Shown: one piece after another, positions 47,588-60,595 of the stretch | Numbering within the stretch: the stretch's first letter is position 1 | How the letters are laid out: each line of letters starts with the position of its first letter | NCBI GenBank assembly: GCA_014529385.2 | Contig: CM043965.1 | Span: 14,942,912-15,006,911 of the forward strand | DNA: 64,000 bases | Direction: 5' to 3' | Source: Adiantum capillus-veneris | Lineage: Eukaryota > Streptophyta > Polypodiopsida > Polypodiales > Pteridaceae | Made by a program: the position numbers and the translations under genes | Notes under the pieces: generated by a model | Database searches by the model: none | Seen by the model: the letters and a program-made list of their open reading frames with translations, nothing else | Told to the model about the DNA's origin: nothing

Positions 47588-48550
47588 CAAATCTACTAAC
47601 CTGTGAGACTGCAAACTGAATATTGGGCCTCGTGTTGCATACACAAATCTACTAACCTGTGAGACTGCAAACTGAATATTGGGCCTCGTGTTGCATACAT
47701 AAATAAGGCATCCAACATCAATTTGGTAAAAAGAAAAATCACGAGCATCATGAAGACTGATTTTAAACTTATCTCCATGGGAGTGGCAATAGGTTTGAAA
47801 TCCTCAAGTCCAAATTTACATAGAAATGCCTCTATGTAACTTGTCTGACACAAGAAAATACCACCATCACATTGCTTAAACTATATGCCCAAGTAATGAT
47901 GCAACAACCCGAAACTTTCATCTTGAAAGTAGCATTCAAATTAGCCTTAAATTCAGCAATATGTTCCTGATTCAAACCAGTGATCAACAAATCATCCACA
48001 TGTGGAACAACAATGAGAAGTACATCACCCTCATGCTTTACATACAATGTGCTTTCTAATGGACTATTACAAAAGCCTCAGTTGACCAAATGAGTGTCAT
48101 CTTTCTCATACCAAGCACGAGAAGACTGCTTCAATCCATACAAATCTTTCTTACATTTGCACACTTAATCTTCTTTCCCTTTAATGACAAAACAATGAGG
48201 GTGTGTTACATAAACTTCCTCAAATATGTCACCATTCAAGAAAGCAATAACAATGTCTGATTGATGTACATCCCATCCAAAATGAGCTGCCAATGCATGT
48301 AGAAAATTCACACTAGTCATACGACAAGTAGGAGCAAAAGTCTCTTCATAATCTATGTCTTTTTTATGTGCATAATCTTTTGCAACAAGTCAAGCCTTAT
48401 AGCAATCAATCTCACCATCCGGCTTGCATTTCAACTTGTGAACCCACTTTGTTCAATGGCATTTTTTCCCAGAGGCAAATCACATAAAGTCCATGTGTCA
48501 TTTTCTATAAGTACATTATATTCTGATTGCATGGCAACCATTTAATTTTC
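47588..48550 (-). pseudogene. Copia A2 reverse transcriptase
   Basis: 48047-47832 reads LLIVVPHVDDLLITG, where copia RT has YVDD (here HVDD). Upstream traces to about 48540 match the RT fingers. A 56-bp tandem duplication at 47588-47699 shifts the frame in the RT/RNase H linker. Confidence 0.8.
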
Positions 48551-49294
48551 TAAATTATGTGCTTCACCAAAAGATAGAGGTTCCTCAGCATCACATAAGC
48601 TAGACACAGGAAAAGCATCACAATCTGATGCATAAGATGCATGGCAAGTATCTGAAAGAGTACACCTAGACAAAGGTGCATCCAATTTACTATCATGCAA
48701 AGTATGCACCAGCCATTTTGGCATACCTCTAGCCTGCTCATTCTCAGCCCTTTCCACATCAAGTACATCATGTACATCTACATCAATAATAGGCCGATCT
48801 GTAACATTTTCAAAAACCCCTATAGGATCTACATTTACCTCATTCAAATCTACATTCAAATTTCCACCATTGAAAAGAGGCAATAAACTTTTACAAATTT
48901 CCTACGAGCTTACATTATTGTCTCTACTTTGTCTCTAATGCATGACAGCAAGGGTTGAACATAATCTTCCATGCAAACACCACATCCCGTGAAACCAAGA
49001 TATGCTTCGTTTGTGGATGCTACAACTTGTAAACCTTTTCTTTCATCACTATAACCAACAAAAATGCATTTAAAGCCATATCATCCAATTTTATACGTTG
49101 CGTTTGTGGCACCAAAGCATAAGCCAAACAACCAAAAACGCACATGTGATCAATAGATGGATTTCTATCATGTCATTCTTCATATGGAGTCATAGACTGC
49201 AAAGCTTTCCTAGATGCCTGTTAAGTACATAAGTGGCACACATGATAGCCTCAACCCAAAACGAATGTAGCAAAGCTTGACTTTTGACCATAGA

Positions 49295-50065
49295 TCATGC
49301 CATTTTTGTAAGTGACCTGTTTTTCCTCTCAACAACACCATTTTGATGAGGTGTATATGGAATTGTAAATTGGTGTTTTATCCCACGACTAGCCAAAAAT
49401 GCATTTAATTCATGAGACATATACTCCCCCCCTTGATCTAAACCGAGGGTGCCCATAGTACATTTAGAGACATTTTCAACCATAGCCAGAAATTGCTTGA
49501 AGGACATAAACACTTTGGACTTTGCTTTAAGAAGATACACCAATGCATGCATGGAGTAATCATGAATGAAAGTCATGAAGTAAAGGTAATTGACCAAAGA
49601 CGGAGTTTGCATGGGCCCACAAACATCACTATGCACAAGCTGCAACCTGCATGTAGCCCTAACTGAACCATCCTATGGAAACTTTGGATGTTGCATCTTG
49701 CCCAAAATACAACCTTCACAAACATGCTTTGCAAGTGCTTCAAGAGGTGGCAAAGAAGCAACCTTATCAGATTTCTGCAAACGTGGTAGTGGAAAAATTT
49801 AGATGCCCAAAATGTGCATGCCAAAGTTTTGCATCTAAAATAGCCTTTGAATCCACAACTATATTTGCAAAATTTTGTCTGCACTTGTCATACAAAGTGA
49901 GCTTATACAGCCCACGACATAAAATGGTAGATGCAGCAATTTCATCACCAAAATTGAGATCATGAATTGTACTTTTGTCATCCACAAATTTGACAACAAG
50001 GCCAGTCTATGAAGTGCAGATACATACAAAAGTTTCTTCTTGATCCCAGGTAACAAGTAGAGCAC
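49295..50065 (-). pseudogene. Copia A2 pre-integrase and integrase core
   Basis: 50065-49767: LLPGIKKKLLYVSALHRL, ILCRGLYKLTLYDKC, KLWHAHFGHLNFS (GAG_pre-integrase His pair). 49645-49295: integrase D in VHSDVCGPM, D in LGLDQGGEYMS, E in HQNGVVERKNRSL, all three present. Separate frames show breaks between the parts. Confidence 0.85.
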
Positions 50066-50576
50066 ATTTGTAGTTGCAAGGAACCCAATCTTTCATGCTT
50101 GCACAAAGCACATTGAGGCGCATTATCACTATGTCAGGGTGAGACTCTGAGTCGAAGAGATCAAATTGGCTTATGTGTTGATAGAGGACAATCTTGTAGA
50201 TCTTTTCATGAAGACCTTACCTTGTGAGAAGTTTGAAGGTTTTTGCAAAGATTTGGGCTTGCTTTCCTTTGTGGGCTGATCATGTCCATAGGGCATGACA
50301 CTTGCTTATACTTTATGTGTTAGCTCTCATTCATTGCATCACCCCTAAGAAGGGATTTGTTGTAATGTATGTGGTAGTGATGTGTGTGAACATACTTAGG
50401 ATGATCAGGGCACTTTTTCCCCTCACTAGGAGGTTTTCCCCCCTATGCTTTGTATATATGTACATCACTCTAGGGATATCTTATCTTGTATTCGCACACT
50501 TTGTGATACACTCTCGTTTTGTGTGCCTTGAGCTTCTTCTCCATTTCCAACTCATTTGTGCAACCCTAAATCCAAC

Positions 50577-50791
50577 ATCTTCTTCCCTTCATAAATGGTT
50601 GTGAAGTTGTTGTTTCCTTACCTTTGGGCTCACCATCAGTGGGGTTTGAAGTGCTTCCTAAGTGTGTGTGGTCTTCATAAATTTGACCAAGTTTAATTGT
50701 ATCTTCTAAGGTCTTAGGAGCAATTTTTTTAACTTCTCTTTTAAAATGTTTATCTAACTTTCTGATGAAACCTCTTGTCCTATGAAAGCGG
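50577..50791 (-). pseudogene. Gypsy-B gag fragment between copia A1 and gypsy-C
   Basis: The minus strand reads FIRKLDKHFKREVKKIAPKT and LEDTIKLGQIYEDHTHLG. It joins the gag sequence on the far side of both neighbouring insertions: 39110-39460 on the left, 60596 onward on the right. This shows that they were once continuous. Confidence 0.75.
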
Positions 50792-52727
50792 TGTTGGGGG
50801 ATATTGGGTTCAAAAGGTGAGCCAAGAAGGCACAAGGCCTCTGGCTGTAACAAAACGGTGAGAGAAGATGTACAATGTTGCACGATAGACTAGAACTTCT
50901 TTGCAATGAGAATAAAGCAAAAAAACAGTCGAAATTGGAACCACACACAAAAACTAACACTTGTTTACCTAAGCGGTGCCGTTAACGACACCAAAAATTG
51001 GATTAATGTCTGATTAAGGAGTTTATGCTCCTTTACAAAGGGTTTAAACCCAATTAGAGTCATAATCACTCTTTAAGTGTGTCCGTTAATAGAATTGAAC
51101 ACCGGGTGTTGGTGATGAAGCTCCTCTCCTCATCTGTCACAAAGAAGAGCCCCAAATCCGACTTTGTGAGCTCTCAAAATCTCTCTTTGTTTCTGTCGTT
51201 TCCTTCTTCTCCTATTCTCCAATTGCCAAAACACAAGAGCTCTATCATTGTCTCTTCTCTTTCATCGTTCTTCTCTTCTTCAAATCGTGACAAGATCTCT
51301 CCCCAAAGCTCTCCAAACTCTCTCTATGTTGCTTCCAAAAAAAATTCGAACTCCCTTCTTTTCCCCAAAAATTTTGCCCTTATGGGCATGCGTTTCTCTT
51401 CTCTTTTTATGCTAGCCCCACCTTCTATATTTGGCCTGCTTTTTGCATGTGACACCCGCTTTCTATGTTTGGTTTGCTTGGGTGTCATGGGATCACGGGA
51501 GAACCCCCCTTTTCTAAGCAAGCAGTTGCGCCATGGCTACTGGTGGGATCCCCCTCCCCTTATGTATTTGCCTCCAAAAGAACATGCCCGTAGGCACTAC
51601 CATGTCATCATATGAACGTCCAAAATTTGCAGGTCATGACCGTCCACTGCAGCAAAGGCACCACCAACACGCCGAAGCGCGGCCACACACAGCACCCAAA
51701 GGGCCTCCACGAGCCAACGCCATAGCCAACAAGGCAAGGAGCTATGTCTCCTCATTCCATTGGCCATATGAGGCACACACTCTAGCTCTTATAGCATGCC
51801 CCTTTGCCCCCAAGCACCCGCTGCAGGTTTATTCACCGCCATGTGGCAGTCCATGGTTGAGTTGATCCCCAAAGTCCCCCACAACCTCATAAAATCCCAA
51901 AAAGTGCTTCTATTCCGTCCTGCTTTGATCTCTAGCCACAGAGTGCCTGGGGCTCCTCTTTCCAAAGACGCCAAATCCTAGTGAAAACCCTGTTATCCAG
52001 CCTCAGACCATGCCAACTCCACCACTCTTGGACAGTGTGAGCCCTCCAATTGAGGTGACAAAGACTAGGAAAAATCATTTGACGTCATCCTTGCCACCGA
52101 CTTTGAACTGCAATATTTCACCGACTTGGGCTCCGATTGACGAGCTGTAAATTCTTATGGCCTTCAATGCATACTTTGCATACAAACCCTGGCAAGGCTT
52201 AAAAACCTTCAATTGGCACATTAATCGAGGCGACCAATTTGGTACAGAACTGGCCCCTGGTGAAAATTAAACTGGTAGTATCTTAGCAACCAGAACTCCA
52301 ATTGCCAATGTAAAAACGCCGACCCTCTCCACAACTTGAGCACTTCAGGTCATCAACTAACTTCACCCTTAATCCTTCATCTACAGCTACCCAATCCGGT
52401 ACAGATCTACAAACTGCTCAAACTTGAAACAATCATAACTTCCTCTCTGTAGCTCCGATCGACAGACCGTAAAGATAAGCCTGTAGAGCACCTTGAGTAC
52501 TAAAATTTTAGTTTGTAAACTCCCATCTATGATCACTTCAAGCATACTCTCTTCTAGCATTAATTAAGACAACTTTTGGCCCTAAAAAGCCGCATTTGGC
52601 ATACATTTAGCATAAAAGTAGCTTGTTATCAAGTCCTGACCACTAGTTAACAATCATGTAGACTTCAATGAAGCATATGTACATCCTTCTAATCTTTTTT
52701 CCATCATGGAAGCGGAGCTGCATGACA
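50792..52727 (-). repeat. Gypsy-C 3' LTR (left)
   Basis: Starts TGTTGGGGGATATTGG and ends GCATGACA. Aligns along its length with 58654-60595 with frequent differences. Open frames inside (51079-51615 and others) are shared by both LTRs and not supported as genes. Confidence 0.87.
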
Positions 52728-53020
52728 TCCACCCCCTCTGAACCTGCACAGCCTTCAATCTGTGCCAGCTGCACTTCATCAACATTATCAAAATCATCAT
52801 GAGACACATCGTCCAATGCATATATATCATTGTCCTCTGGAGGTTGATATGAACTGAGATCTTCAAGAACAATCTCACCTTCTTGTTTCTTGAACAACTT
52901 AACTCTTTTTCCTACAATAGGCACCTTGAACATAGTGCCATCAAGCTCACATAACTTATATGTCGCATATCATAAGCATGAAGCACCACATATGGTCCAA
53001 ACCATCCGCATGGTAGCATA

Positions 53021-53890
53021 TCAATTCTCCAGGCTACTGTCATAAACAAGTACCCAATCGTCGTCCTTGATAGCATGAGGTCGTAGTCTATGCTTTCCAT
53101 CGAATGCTGCTTTATTCTTCAACCTTGCCTCTCTGAGCTTTACTTTAGTCTTCTTAATATCTTCTTGACATCTCTCAAGTTGGCGAATGCATAAAGCAAG
53201 AAAATCTTCTGTAGACATACCCTCTTCCCATGGTATTATAGTCCATGACATAACCGCCTCCTCCATAGTCATAATGGTTTTTTGCCCATACATCAACTCA
53301 AACGGCATAAAACCTATAACAAAATTGTGTGTAGAACAATCATCCCACAAAGCAAATGGTAAGAGTTTAGGCCAATCACCAATATGTCCTTGGTATGCCT
53401 TTGCTAGAGCTTTAACAATAGGCGGATGCCCTCTTTCACTTTTTCCATTACCCTTTGGATTGTATGTTGTAGTAAAAGCCAATTTAGTGCCCAAATGAGC
53501 AAAGAAATCACAAGACTCATCTGCATCCAGCTCTCCTCTATTAGCAATAATTTTGCCAACACATCCATACCTAGAAATAGCATCCTCAAGCAAGAACTTG
53601 CATATTGAACTGGCAGCTTTGGTACGCAAAGATCTACCTTCAACCAGATTAGTAAGACCTTCTCTAGTAAGAACAATGTATCTCATTTTCCAAACACCTA
53701 TTGGCATTGTAATCAGGTCCACCACCCACTTGTAGTGCATAGCCAGTGGATAGGTGGGATGCAATCCATCTTGATGTCGCACATTAGAATATTGTTGACA
53801 TACTAAGTAGGTCTCCACAAATTGAGCCACATCTTTATACATACCTTTCCACCAGTATCGGTCCTTGATCTTGTCAAAGGTTGCCCACAC
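53021..53890 (-). pseudogene. Gypsy-C integrase
   Basis: Open frame of 289 codons: zinc-site tail YLVCQQYSN, then WVVDLITMPIG with the first catalytic Asp, KIIANRGELDAD where the second catalytic Asp (usual SDRG) is Asn, and GNGKSERGH with the Glu. The substitution predicts an inactive enzyme even though the frame is long. Confidence 0.85.
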
Positions 53891-54350
53891 TCCTTTGTGT
53901 CCAGTCCATAAGCTCTCATGAAACTCTTTTATAACCTATTGTTGAGTCGCTTTGTCACAAACAACCCGTTGCGGTTCCCCTCCTAAATGCTTTGGATGCT
54001 TCCATAGATGACCACCCTTCAAGAAATAGTCGTAGGCTTTCTTCTTGATCCTTTTTTAATCTTGGTCGGTCCATCCTTGTTTCCTAGTTAGAGTGCTTAG
54101 GTAGCGGCCAACCAAAATCCACTCTCCCTCGTAGAAGTCTTTAGAAAATACTTCAAAAACATGAGCAATATTGCCGCAGTTTGCATGTAGATAAGAAGAT
54201 GTATATAACTTCAAGCCAACATCATCACTCATGGTGGTAAGCATCTCTTCTTCATCTTCAAACCTAGCCCTTGATAACTTATCTACAACAGGATTATCTC
54301 TACGTGCAATATGACAAAATTTAGGGTTAAGAAACTTAATAGGCTATCCA

Positions 54351-55704
54351 TCATATTAGGGAAATGTCCGGAGTAGAGCAATTTGCAAACATCCCTATGA
54401 GTGGTGGCAAGGAATTTGTCTCTGCCATGACTGAAGCTCCAGCAAAATATTCTTTATCATACTTCTCTCTTGACCTGTGGGTAACCTCGTTGACGAGCAT
54501 TGTGCACCTTTGCTCCAAATCAAACTGCATACTTGTGTCCTTTTGCATCATCTTAATTTACAGCCCACCCAATACCTATCAGGCTAGTGTCAACACATAA
54601 GATTACTGGCCTTCCACATTTGTAATTAACCTTCCTCAAGGTAGGAGCCTCGAGAAGCATGTGATTTAGCTTCCTAATATCCTTCGTGTGAACTTCTTCC
54701 CGAACAAACCTCTTCCCTTTCCTTAGCAATTGATAAAGCACCTCTACAACATGAGCAAAATGTAGATCCAAATAAGGTAGAATACACATGCACCCAGAAA
54801 TCGGCAAAATTCGGTAACTCAAGAGCATTTTCCTTCATCTTTTGAATAGCTTCAACTTTAGCTGGACTTGGCATTCTACCCTCTAGATTTCACATATGCC
54901 CCATAATTAAAACCTCTTTAGCACCAAAAGTTGATTTTTTGTCTGAAAGTGTTGAGTTAACTTCTTCAAGCCTGGATAAAATAGCATCACAGGCAGCAAT
55001 ATGTTGAGCAACAAACCTTCGACACCCCCTATGATCTTTTACCTCATCTTTGGACCCTTCTTCACATCCTTTAATTGGTAGATCATCAATGAAAGGCATA
55101 GTCACGTGAGGGATAAAGTCCCTTAATACCTTATTCATGCCATTCATCATATGAGCTACTCAATTAGTTGCACCCTATGGCAGTTTGCACATCCTTACCA
55201 AACCAAGAGGAGTGCGCACCGTAGTAAGATCCCTGCTCTCCAAAGCCTATTGAAATTGATTGTACCCAGAGTAAAGATTACCCATGGATTAAATAGATCT
55301 ACCTTCAAAGGCCTCAGCAAATTCATCCACAATTGGGCCAGTACCCACATTGCGGATTGTTACATTGTTAGCCGGGTGCATGTCTCGTATGAACCTTAAA
55401 GTGCCATTTTTCTTCGGAACAATGAATCATCGATTGGAGTATGGTGCACATGAGGGCTCTAAAATTCCAATTGAATCTTCTCATTAAGAAAACCGATAAT
55501 CTTTGGCAAGTGAGCTTTAGGAACTGGAATGAAATGTAAGCTCCATGGCATGTGGGGAACAACGAATATAACCATAGGTGAAACAACACTTGGATCCACA
55601 CACCCGATCTCACCTTGCTCAAAAGAAAAATCTTTACCGTGTTTTTTGAGCATACCTTGAAAGCATTTGATCTCCTCTTCATTGAGGGAAACCATCTTCT
55701 CCAA
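54351..55704 (-). pseudogene. Gypsy-C RT and RNase H
   Basis: Frames at 55704-55368 carry the RT N-terminal region (SLHFIPVPKAHLPKIIGFLN, then HCSEEKWHFKVHTRHAPG). 55150-54890 reads NGMNKVLRDFIPHVTMPFID with the catalytic FIDD intact, and KKSTFGAKEVLIMGHM. 54828-54553 and 54551-54351 cover the connection and RNase H (ILCVDTSLIGIGWAVN). Stops lie between all pieces. Confidence 0.8.
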
Positions 55705-55808
55705 TCTTCAATTGCTGCAATGGCTTCTGAGTGAATTTATGCCCAATGTTCTTTGGATTCCTGAGCATAGGCTATCAAGAAGCTTCTTTGATCACCCCAT
55801 CACTTCCT

Positions 55809-58551
55809 TCATGGTAGAGGTGTAGCCATTGGTTTCACTTTCTTTGCAACAGTCTTGTACTTTGTCTCTACATGTGCTTCGACTGCTTTACCCAGGTCAT
55901 CCTCAATATGCATAAGTGCTAGCTCTTCATACATGTCCATTGAGTGCACTTTAACAACTTCAGTTCCACTTTGTAACCTATACTGTCTAATATCCTCAAG
56001 CTCTAACCTAGTGTCAACATAAGAAATCTCTTCAAAGATCCCTGAAATCACATCATCTAGTTCAAGCACATCACATCCCTGCAATTCACTTTGAATACTT
56101 GGAACATATTGTTTCTCCACTTAGGTAAATCATTAAATTTTTTGTAAGAAACTGAAACCTTAGATGTCAATCCGAAAAATCATGAAGAGAAGGTTTCTCT
56201 TTGTGAGAACTTTTCCTCACATGTACCACCATAGTCTCGCTTTATAGTGGCACCCCAAGAAAATCCTCTGCAAACCTGTGTTCTTTGAAAACATTTTGTA
56301 TCTTTGGCATTGGACAATCACATAAATTTTCCTTGTTGCTGGCATGGTCAACACATACAGTCAAAAATTGAACGGCTTTCTTACCATCTTGGCTTTGCAC
56401 CCTGGCATAGGCCGGGCCATCATCTAGCACCTTGGTTTCCATTCGCACAATTAGTGGGTAGGAGGAATGGTCCTGTATAAAGAATTTTTTTCTCATCACC
56501 GACATCCCCAATAATTACCTTGACATTTGCACATGCACCATAAAGATCGCTTGGAAGCATGTTGGTAGCTTGTATCCACCAACCGTGGTCCACATCAATA
56601 GGCCACTTCCCCTTATGGTGCAAGCTTTTTGCCATGAGATTGATTTTTGAACCATGGCCTATAAGTGCTAAACCGGCTCTCAATGTCGCCAAGCTTTACC
56701 ACAGTTTCAGTCGTCACTCTTGCCCAATGAGTCCTTAAAAAATGACTCTTGGATATAATTTCCCTATCTCCTTCATCATTGAAATGCACAATTTTAACCT
56801 TGGGTACAATCAGGTTTGAAACCACCACAGAGCTCGACTCTTCATTTTCAAGCTCTTCAAATTCTTCTTCACAATCATCCCGAATTGCTTCAACATGTCG
56901 AATCATCTGGCTCTTAACAGATTTTGGCTCTTGATCACTTGGTATCTGCCGCTTTCTCTTAATAATATCGATGATCTCCTCATGGAACTTGTGCTTGGCA
57001 ATTCCCAGGATATCACCCAATGTGAGCTCCATTTTACTATTCAAGATGCGCTCTTCAAAAACTTTCCTTAGATCTGTAGCCAATTCAATATTAGATTTAA
57101 GATTATATGCGGGTCCCCTGGGCTTACCTTGCTTTTTGTCCTTTGGTGCCTCCTCCATAACCACTTCGAAAGCAGGATTAGGAACAGGCCCTTCCTCTTT
57201 CTCAATACTGGATATCGTTGCCCTTTTTTATGTCCCTACAACTTCTTCATCCCTTTTTCGCTTTTCTTCCACCATAGCCTCATTAGCTTGAGACTTAGCA
57301 ATAAATGCATATACTGAGAGGGAATCCACTGGATTAGTCCACCCTATGGTTTCTCGAATAGAATTCCCAACTTGCCGTAGTTTCCCATAAGTTATTTTAC
57401 CTTCTTCTTTTGTCTTCAAAGCATAAGGCCACAGTTGGCCCTTTGCGCCTGCACCATCGTCATCTCCCTTTTCATAAACCTACAACCCATATGTAGCTAC
57501 TTCCACAAGAGAAACGTTATTTTTTATTTCTTCTACTAGCTTTTTCATGTTGTCCCTACCAAAGTTCAAGCGGAGCATCTCACCTATTGCCCGAAGGGGA
57601 ATCTTCTTGTCCTTCCAAAAAACCACATTTTTTTTGTAAGCTTCATCAAACTCATCACACTCCTTAACATATCTATGGTCTTCACTATCGCACCACATGC
57701 ATCGATCCCAACCTTTGTGTGGAGGTTGCTACCTAGGCTCAAAAGTAGACCCCTTTGTAGTTAACCCTTCAAATTTTATAGTTTTGAAATTCAAACTTAA
57801 CTCTTGAATACCTTTTACAGTTCGTCGAGAACCGCCTCAAAATTCAAACTTAACTCTTGAATACCTTTCACTAGTTTGTCAAGAACCAACTCCTCCATTT
57901 TGGGTATTGTTGATGATGATTTCTCCTTAGTTTCATCTTCCAAAACATCCATGACATCGTCCACAATCAGCTTGTCAACTCTCATCTGCCGTTTCACGAT
58001 CATATTCATCGCTTCAGTGACTATATTCCAGTCAGACGTTAAGCCCAATTCACAAGTTGACTCTTCTAGCAATTGTACCAAACTCTTCTAAATCCACGGA
58101 TCAAAAGCCTAAATAAATAATTTAACCACTAGATCCTTCATCAAATGCTAATCTACCGAGGATAACTTGTCAAATTTCTTCTCAAACTCCCGTAGCAGCT
58201 CTCGTGCAGATAGGTTTTTTTTCTTCTTCTATACCCACTTCATGAAGCTTTTCTTGGTTAGCCTCTGAGAATCTTCAAGAAAATATTCCTATTGTAGTGC
58301 CTTCTTGAACTCTTGCCAATCCAATACATGGGCCGCTTGAATGTCTTTAATTCAAGCCCTAAGTTTAATTGCATTTCAATCGTCAATCCCATTATCTTCC
58401 ATTTCGTGCTCGTAGATATTGCAAAACTTGCTAATATCCTGGCCTTCAAATTGATGTAGTTTATATGTGGCTGTCTGCCGAACTCTGCGAATCTGCTCCT
58501 GTAGATTATGCTATTGTTGGGTAGTCTAGTGTTGCTGCATATAAGTCGCAA
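55809..58551 (-). pseudogene. Gypsy-C gag and protease-region remnants
   Basis: Successive minus-strand frames (58551-58258, 58081-57815, 57698-57480, 57419-57228, 57164-56613, 56692-56242, 56120-55809) fill the space between the 5' LTR and RT. Recognisable features are limited: LRAGLALIGHGSKINLMAKS (56692) resembles a retropepsin active site with the D-S-G-A positions altered, and 57164-56613 has a Glu/Lys-rich ordered-looking segment. Assignment is by position. Confidence 0.6.
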
Positions 58552-58629
58552 ACTATTGCATCATCTGCTCCATGGCTGCCTCATGGGGTGTAGACATCTT
58601 CCTCAACAAAAATTTTCCACCCCGGCTCC

Positions 58630-58653
58630 AATTTAATGTCGGGCTCACCAAGT
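58630..58653 (-). other. Primer-site region of gypsy-C
   Basis: Next to the 5' LTR the minus strand reads ACTTGGTGAGCCCGACATT. TGGTGAGCCCGAC is the candidate primer site; the tRNA is not identified. Confidence 0.5.
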
Positions 58654-60595
58654 TGTCCAAAAATATTTGGTTTGAAAGGTGAGACAGGAAGGCACGAGGC
58701 CTCTGGCTGTAAGAAAAAGGTGAGAGAGAAGATGCACAACACTACACAATAGACTAGAACCTCTTTGCAATGAAAACGAAGCACAAAGCAAATGAAATTG
58801 GAACCACGCACAAAAACCAACACTTGTTTACCCAAGTGGTGTTGTTAATGACATCAAAAACTAGATTAATGTATGAGTAAGGAGTTTATGCTCCTTTAAA
58901 AAGGGTTTAAACCCAATTAGAGTAATAATCACTAATTAAGAGCGTTCGTTAATGGAATTGAACGCCTAGTGTTGGTGATGAAGCTCCTCTCCTCTTCAGT
59001 CACAAAGGAGAGCCCCAAATCTGGCTTCGTGAGCTCTCCAGAGCTCTCTCTATTTCTCTCGTGTCCTTCTTCTCCTCTTCTCCAATTGCCAAAACACAAG
59101 ATCTCTATCCACTCCCTCTTCCCTGTTGTCGTTCTTCTCTTCTTCAAATCCTGACAAGAGCTCTCCCCAATGCTCTCCAAAGTCCAAACTCCCTGTACGT
59201 TGCTTTCAAAAAAACTCTAACTCCCTTCTTTTTCTTAAAAATTTTGCCCTTATGAGCATGTGTCTCTCTTCTCTTTGCATGCAAGCCCCACCTTCTATTT
59301 TTGGCATGCTTTTTGCATGTGACACCCTCTTTTTATGTTTGGCTTGCTTGACCGTCACGGGAGAACCCCCCCTTTGCTAAGCAAACAGTTGCGGCGACGC
59401 TACTGGTGGGATCCCCCCACCTTATATCTTTGCCTTCAAAAGATTGGGTGCGTGGGAACAAGTGCGTAGGCACTGCCACATCATCATATGAATGCTCGAC
59501 ATCCACCAATCGTGACCACCCTTTACAACAAAGGCGCCACCAACACGCTGAAGCGCAGCAACACGCAACACCTAAAAGGCCACCACAAGCCAACGCCATA
59601 TCCAACAAGGCAAGGAAATTCTCTCCTCATTCCACTGGCCATATGAGGCGCACACTCCAACACTTATAGCATGCCCCTTTTCCCCCAAGCACCCGATGCG
59701 GGGGTTTATTCACCGCCACATGGCAGTCCATGGTTAAGTCGATCCCCAAAGTCCCCCACAACCTCATAAAATCCCAAAAAGTGCTTCTATTTTCTGTTTC
59801 TTTGATCTCTTGCCACAAAGTGCCTGGGGCTCCTCTTTCCAAGCCGCCAAATCCTATTGAAACCCTACTAGCCAGCCTCAGACTGTGCCTACTCCACCGC
59901 TCTTGGACATTGTTGAGCCCTCCAACTGTGGTGACAAAGACTAGGAAAAATCATCTGACATCATCCTTGCTGTCGAATTTGAATTGCAATATCTCACTGA
60001 CTCGGGCTCCGATTGACAAGCTGTAAATTCTTATGGCCTTCAAGTACCACATACTTTGCATACAAACTTGGGGAGGGTGCAAAACCTTTAGTTGGCACAT
60101 TAATCGAGCGGCCAATCTGGTACATAACTGGTCCCTTGTGAAAATTAAACTTGCAATATCTTGGCAACCAGAACTCTGATTGCCAATCTAAAAAGACCAA
60201 GGCTCTCCACAAGATGAGAAATTTAGGTCACCCATGATCCTTCATCTGCAGCTACCCACTCCGATACAGATCTGCAAACTGCTCAAACTTCAAACTGTCA
60301 TAACTTCCTCTCCATAGCTCCAATCGATGAACTGCAAAGACATGCCTATAGAGCACCTCAAGTACTGCAATTCTAGTTTGTAAAGTTTCATCTATGTGAT
60401 CACTTCAAGCATACTCTCTTCTAGCATTAATCAAGAAAAATTTTGGACCTTTAAAGCGGCATCTGGCATACATTTAGCATAAATTTATCTTGTTATCAAG
60501 CCCTGACCATTGGTTAACAATCATGTAGACTTCAATCAAGCACAATGTACATCCTTCTAATCTTTTTCCCATCATGGAAGCGGAGCTGCACTACA
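58654..60595 (-). repeat. Gypsy-C 5' LTR (right)
   Basis: Starts TGTCCAAAAATATTTGG and ends GCACTACA. It pairs with 50792-52727 (1942 against 1936 bases) with scattered substitutions and small indels. Confidence 0.87.

Larger units (their letters stand above)
46696..50065 (-). mobile_element. Ty1/copia element A2, inverted and truncated
   Basis: Minus-strand LTR at 46696-about 46924 (TGCTGGAAATAGGG at its edge), then pol reading leftwards from 50065. No 5' LTR, primer site or gag is present on the right: the pre-integrase coding sequence ends at about 50060 directly against + strand RNase H sequence of A1. It belongs to the same family as A1 and the element at 62803. Confidence 0.75.
39469..50576 (+). 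mobile_element. Ty1/copia element A1, interrupted and rearranged
   Basis: Left LTR 39469-39849 and right LTR 50358-50576 begin TGTT and end CCAACA. The left is followed by TTGGTATTAGAGC, a slightly altered initiator-Met primer site; the right is preceded by CTAAGAAGGGA. The element lies in gypsy-B gag, with TCTTC on both sides (39461-39465 and 50577-50581). Inside are a nested copia (39913-43464) and an inverted copia (46696-about 50065). Remaining A1 sequence is 39850-39912, 43465-46695 and about 50060-50357. Confidence 0.8.
50792..60595 (-). mobile_element. Ty3/gypsy element C, LTR to LTR, degenerate
   Basis: LTRs 50792-52727 and 58654-60595. Minus-strand order is gag, RT, RNase H, integrase, LTR. 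Flanking bases GCGG (50788-50791) and GTGG (60596-60599) may be a worn target duplication inside gypsy-B gag. The RT has the motif style DGTLRF/NKVLRDFIP/MPFIDD, and its gag region (about 2.8 kb) is unusually long. Every domain is split by frameshifts or stops. Confidence 0.85.

Noticed and set aside
51079-51615. 178-codon + strand frame, partly echoed at 58969-59380
   Set aside because: Located in the gypsy-C LTRs, Ser/Leu-rich, frame not conserved between the two LTRs.
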